Shown here: one piece after another, positions 61,826 to 64,000 of the stretch
Position numbering within the stretch: the stretch's first letter is position 1
Layout: every line of letters starts with the position of its first letter
Origin: Paraflavitalea pollutisoli
GTDB taxonomy: Bacteria; Bacteroidota; Bacteroidia; Chitinophagales; Chitinophagaceae
Direction of reading: 5' to 3'
DNA: 64,000 bases
NCBI RefSeq assembly: GCF_029360705.1
Contig: NZ_JARKMX010000004.1
Location: forward strand, 310,001 to 374,000
Made by a program: the position numbers and the translations under genes
Notes under the pieces: model-generated
Database searches by the model: none
The model's input: only the letters and a program-made list of their open reading frames with translations
Told to the model about the DNA's origin: nothing

Positions 61826-61871
61826 AACACAGTCCCAGTTTTGTGTTATTTGATGGACACAGTTAGCTTTG
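61826..61871 (+). promoter_or_regulatory. Divergent promoter with repeats, MocR operator candidate
   Basis: ACACAGT occurs at 61827 and 61857, exactly 30 bp apart, each followed within 4-5 bp by TTTGTG. AACACA/TGTGTT (61826-61847) forms an inverted repeat. A TTTG box (61840-61843), a 20-bp spacer and TAGCTTTG (61864-61871), a perfect -7 box, form the plus-strand promoter. The ATG at 61876 is only four bases past the -7 box, so the mRNA would be leaderless. Confidence 0.65.
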
Positions 61872-61875
61872 TGCC

Positions 61876-63306
61876 ATGAAGCGTGATTTTCTCTACATCG
61901 ATATCTCGAATAAGCTGGCAGCGCTGATCCGGGATAAGGTATTGCAGCCCGGCGACCGTTTGCCTTCCGTACGGATGCTGTGCCAGGAGCACGGTATTGG
62001 TATGAATACGGCCAAGCGCGTGTTCCTGGAGCTGGAAGCGCAGTCACTCATCGAGTCCAAACCACAGGCGGGGTATTTTGTCAGCCAGTTGCCTTACCAG
62101 CGCTTACCCTTGCCGGCAACCAGCAGTCCGTCTGCCGTCGGCAGCCTGGCAGCACCAGTAGAACTGTTCAGTAGGGTGTATGCCACTCGTGGGCGCAAAA
62201 ACCTCACATTATTTTCCATGGGTGTACCATCATCATCACTTTTACCCCTGGCGATGCTGAATAAGGCTATCGTGCAGGCTACCCGCGACTTGCCAGGCGG
62301 CGGAACGGAATATGAGCCCACCCAGGGCAACGAATCATTGCGCCGCATGATCGCTTTGCGGGCAATCAACTGGGGCGGCAAGCTGCGGGAAAGCGATGTG
62401 ATCACGACAGCGGGCGGCATGAATGCCCTGGCGTTTAGCCTGATGGCGGTAACAAAGCCGGGCGATACCCTAGCGATAGAGAGCCCCTGTTACCCCGGCA
62501 GTTTGCAGCTGGCTATCAGCCTGGGATTGAAAGTGCTGGAGTTGCCTACGCATCCTTCCACCGGCGTAGAGATAGAGGCGTTGAAAAAGGTAATCCGGAA
62601 GATCGATTGCTGCCTGTTGGTACCCAATTTCAATACGCCATTGGGCAGCTGCATGCCGGATGCGCATAAGCAGGAAGTGGTCAACCTGCTGGCGCAACAG
62701 GATATACCACTCATCGAAGATGATATTTATGGCGACTTGTATTTTGGCGCACAGCGACCGAAGTGCTGCAAGACCTATGATGCGGCCGATAATGTATTGT
62801 TGTGCAGTTCCTTTTCAAAAACACTCGCGCCGGGTTACAGGGTCGGCTGGGTAGCGCCAGGCAGGTATAAAGACCGGTTGCTGACCTTGAAATATGCGCA
62901 CGCGATCTCATCCTCTACCATCACGCAGGCAGCGGTAGCCAGCTTTTTACAATCCGGCCGGTACGACCTGCACTTGCGCAAGATGCGCACCACGCTGCAG
63001 CAAAACTATCTGCAGTATGTACAGGCGATCGGTGACTACTTTCCAGCCGATACCAAAGTGAGCAGGCCCCAAGGTGGTTTGGCGATGTGGGTCGAGTTCA
63101 ATCGCCAGGTAGATACGGGCGGGCTGTTTGACGCGGCGCTGAAACAAAAGATCAGTATCTCGCCAGGCCGCATCTTCACCTTGCAAGATCAGTTTAATCA
63201 CTGTATGCGGCTGTCGCTGGGCCTGGTTATCACGCCGGAAGTGCGGCAAAAATTAAAGGTATTGGGCAGGCTGGTTAAAAACGAAATACCTGGTCCAGCT
63301 CGATGA
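61876..63306 (+). CDS. MocR-type regulator (GntR + aminotransferase domain)
   Basis: A 476-residue PLP-dependent regulator. The GntR winged helix (about 1-70, MKRDFLYIDISNKLAALIRD, SVRMLCQEHGIGMNTAKRVF) is joined by a linker to a fold-type I aminotransferase domain: TTAGGMNALAFSLMAV, NFNTPLGSCMPD, the PLP-holding Asp in LIEDDIYGDLYFG and the Schiff-base Lys in CSSFSKTLAPGYRVGW. MocR proteins sense amines, amino acids or PLP. It is divergent from a GNAT acetyltransferase and overlaps the convergent NAD(P)-binding gene by 32 bp. Confidence 0.93.
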   Translation: MKRDFLYIDISNKLAALIRDKVLQPGDRLPSVRMLCQEHGIGMNTAKRVFLELEAQSLIESKPQAGYFVSQLPYQRLPLPATSSPSAVGSLAAPVELFSRVYATRGRKNLTLFSMGVPSSSLLPLAMLNKAIVQATRDLPGGGTEYEPTQGNESLRRMIALRAINWGGKLRESDVITTAGGMNALAFSLMAVTKPGDTLAIESPCYPGSLQLAISLGLKVLELPTHPSTGVEIEALKKVIRKIDCCLLVPNFNTPLGSCMPDAHKQEVVNLLAQQDIPLIEDDIYGDLYFGAQRPKCCKTYDAADNVLLCSSFSKTLAPGYRVGWVAPGRYKDRLLTLKYAHAISSSTITQAAVASFLQSGRYDLHLRKMRTTLQQNYLQYVQAIGDYFPADTKVSRPQGGLAMWVEFNRQVDTGGLFDAALKQKISISPGRIFTLQDQFNHCMRLSLGLVITPEVRQKLKVLGRLVKNEIPGPAR

Positions 63307-63913
63307 GGTGTTTGCCGGTCGAAAGTTGCGTAGGTGCCTTCGCCATTTTTTCGGCCAGCAAGGCCGTAGGCAGCGGACGAAACTTCCTGACCAATCCGAT
63401 ACCATTGAGGAATCGGAGGAGGCCGGCTGAGATACGTTCTCCCAGGCGGTCCGTGTCTTTTCGTAACAACAAGCCGGGTCTGAAAACAATGTATTGATCA
63501 AAATGAAGGGCAGCCATCGCCTCTTCGAGCTTACCTTTCATGCGGGAGTAAAATACCCTGCTGGCGGATGAAGCGCCGTAGGCCGACAGCAAGACCATCG
63601 AAGGAACCTGGTTGGCTTTTGCAATGGTGGCAAATTGAACAGGGATCTCATAGTCGATATGCCATTGGTTGGCTTGCGAGCCGGCGGTCTTGAGCGTGGT
63701 GCCCAGGCAGGAAAACCATACATCGCCCTGGATATGATGAGCGACGGTCTCCAGGTGGTCAAAGTCTGTAACGATCTCTACCAGTTTGGGGTGATGGATG
63801 TTTCGAGCACGGCGTACGAACGCCACCACGCTGGTATAGGCCGGATCCTGCAGCAGTAAGTTGACAAGGTCTTTTCCGGTAGCCCCGGTGGCGCCGATGA
63901 TCAGTGCTTTCAT
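63275..63913 (-). CDS. NAD(P)-binding Rossmann-fold protein
   Basis: A 212-residue atypical SDR/NAD(P)H-binding protein: MKALIIGATGATGKDLVNLL is the dinucleotide motif, VWFSCLGTTLKTAGSQANQW holds the CLGTT motif found in this group, and SMVLLSAYGASSASRVFYSR precedes a Y/S region and FRPGLLLRKDTD. Homologues are often annotated as oxidoreductases or HTATIP2/TIP30-like proteins. The type is shared with the protein at 24780. It overlaps the MocR gene end by 32 bp, and a hairpin lies upstream. Confidence 0.87.
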   Translation of the reverse strand: MKALIIGATGATGKDLVNLLLQDPAYTSVVAFVRRARNIHHPKLVEIVTDFDHLETVAHHIQGDVWFSCLGTTLKTAGSQANQWHIDYEIPVQFATIAKANQVPSMVLLSAYGASSASRVFYSRMKGKLEEAMAALHFDQYIVFRPGLLLRKDTDRLGERISAGLLRFLNGIGLVRKFRPLPTALLAEKMAKAPTQLSTGKHLIELDQVFRF

Positions 63914-63944
63914 ACGATGATGCGTGTTTGTAGTGATAAAACAC

Positions 63945-63966
63945 AGGACCAGGTAATCCTGGTCCT
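63945..63966 (-). terminator. Hairpin at the right edge
   Basis: AGGACCAGG (63945-63953), loop TAAT, CCTGGTCCT (63958-63966) form a perfect 9-bp stem. It follows the stop codon at 63980 of the partial minus-strand gene; on that strand TGTGTTTTATC comes next, giving an intrinsic terminator. Confidence 0.75.
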
Positions 63967-63979
63967 GCTCAAAGCTAGC

Positions 63980-64000
63980 TTATTTTTTAAGCAACCAACT
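63980..64000 (-). CDS. C-terminal end of a gene cut by the window edge
   Basis: On the minus strand the last bases read S-W-L-L-K-K followed by TAA (stop at 63980-63982). The end resembles the ISWLL C-terminus of the outer-membrane beta-barrel at 12500, so this may be another barrel protein. Only six codons are visible, so the call rests on the position of a terminator just downstream. Confidence 0.4.
   Translation of the reverse strand, partial: SWLLKK

Overview
The window looks like a chromosomal segment of a Bacteroidota bacterium, most likely family Chitinophagaceae (Chitinophaga/Niastella type). This rests on an ECF sigma/FecR/SusC/SusD locus, a SusE/F-like glycan-binding lipoprotein, PA14-carrying GH3 and GH20 enzymes, TPR-containing HisKA_2 histidine kinases, many short lipoprotein signal peptides, and promoters of the Bacteroidota type (-33 TTTG-like, -7 TAnnTTTG). 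No rRNA, tRNA, CRISPR array, prophage or intact insertion sequence was seen.

Layout. 0-7.2 kb: single enzymes on the minus strand (flavin-dependent luciferase-like oxidoreductase, pirin, DUF1254/DUF1214 lipoprotein, serine hydrolase, polysaccharide deacetylase). 6.8-11.6 kb: a worn region in which a Kef-type antiporter, an arginase-family protein and a small lipoprotein stand among gene remnants (a response regulator without its phosphoacceptor, a frameshifted outer-membrane protein, the tail of an Old Yellow Enzyme) and orphan terminators. 11.8-25.4 kb: DUF4230, two envelope proteins, a TPR histidine kinase, a large lipoprotein of unknown function beside a GH20 hexosaminidase, an orphan MreB, a peptidase E-like protein and a small NTF2/SDR cluster. 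25.8-29.9 kb: GH3 glycosidase and acyltransferase 3. 30-39.1 kb: a compact glycan-uptake locus (sigma, FecR, SusC, SusD, SusE/F) with no glycosidase of its own.

39.3-59.8 kb is the most interesting part. It is a dense set of redox, hydrolase and stress genes: azoreductase, Old Yellow Enzyme, alpha/beta hydrolase, AraC regulator, two SDRs, two EHN-type epoxide hydrolases, a third Asp-nucleophile hydrolase, Ohr/OsmC, YceI, a 4-oxalocrotonate tautomerase-like protein, NTF2/SnoaL proteins, isochorismatase-like hydrolase, enoyl-CoA hydratase and an SRPBCC-like protein. They are interleaved with regulators: a TPR histidine kinase, two receiver-less LytTR proteins and a sigma54-type response regulator. 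Three promoters here (both epoxide hydrolases and the isochorismatase) share one layout: two direct repeats 21 bp apart, placed 43 and 22 bp upstream of a CTTG box, then exactly 21 bp to a TAnnTT box. That is the geometry expected of LytTR activators. The YceI operon instead carries two tandem CRP/FNR-type palindromes. I infer a locally controlled response to, or catabolism of, epoxides or other electrophiles; the substrate is unknown.

59.9-64 kb: a LolA-like lipoprotein, a GNAT acetyltransferase divergent from a MocR/GntR-aminotransferase regulator with a repeat-rich shared promoter, an NAD(P)-binding protein, and the last codons of a further minus-strand gene at the window edge.
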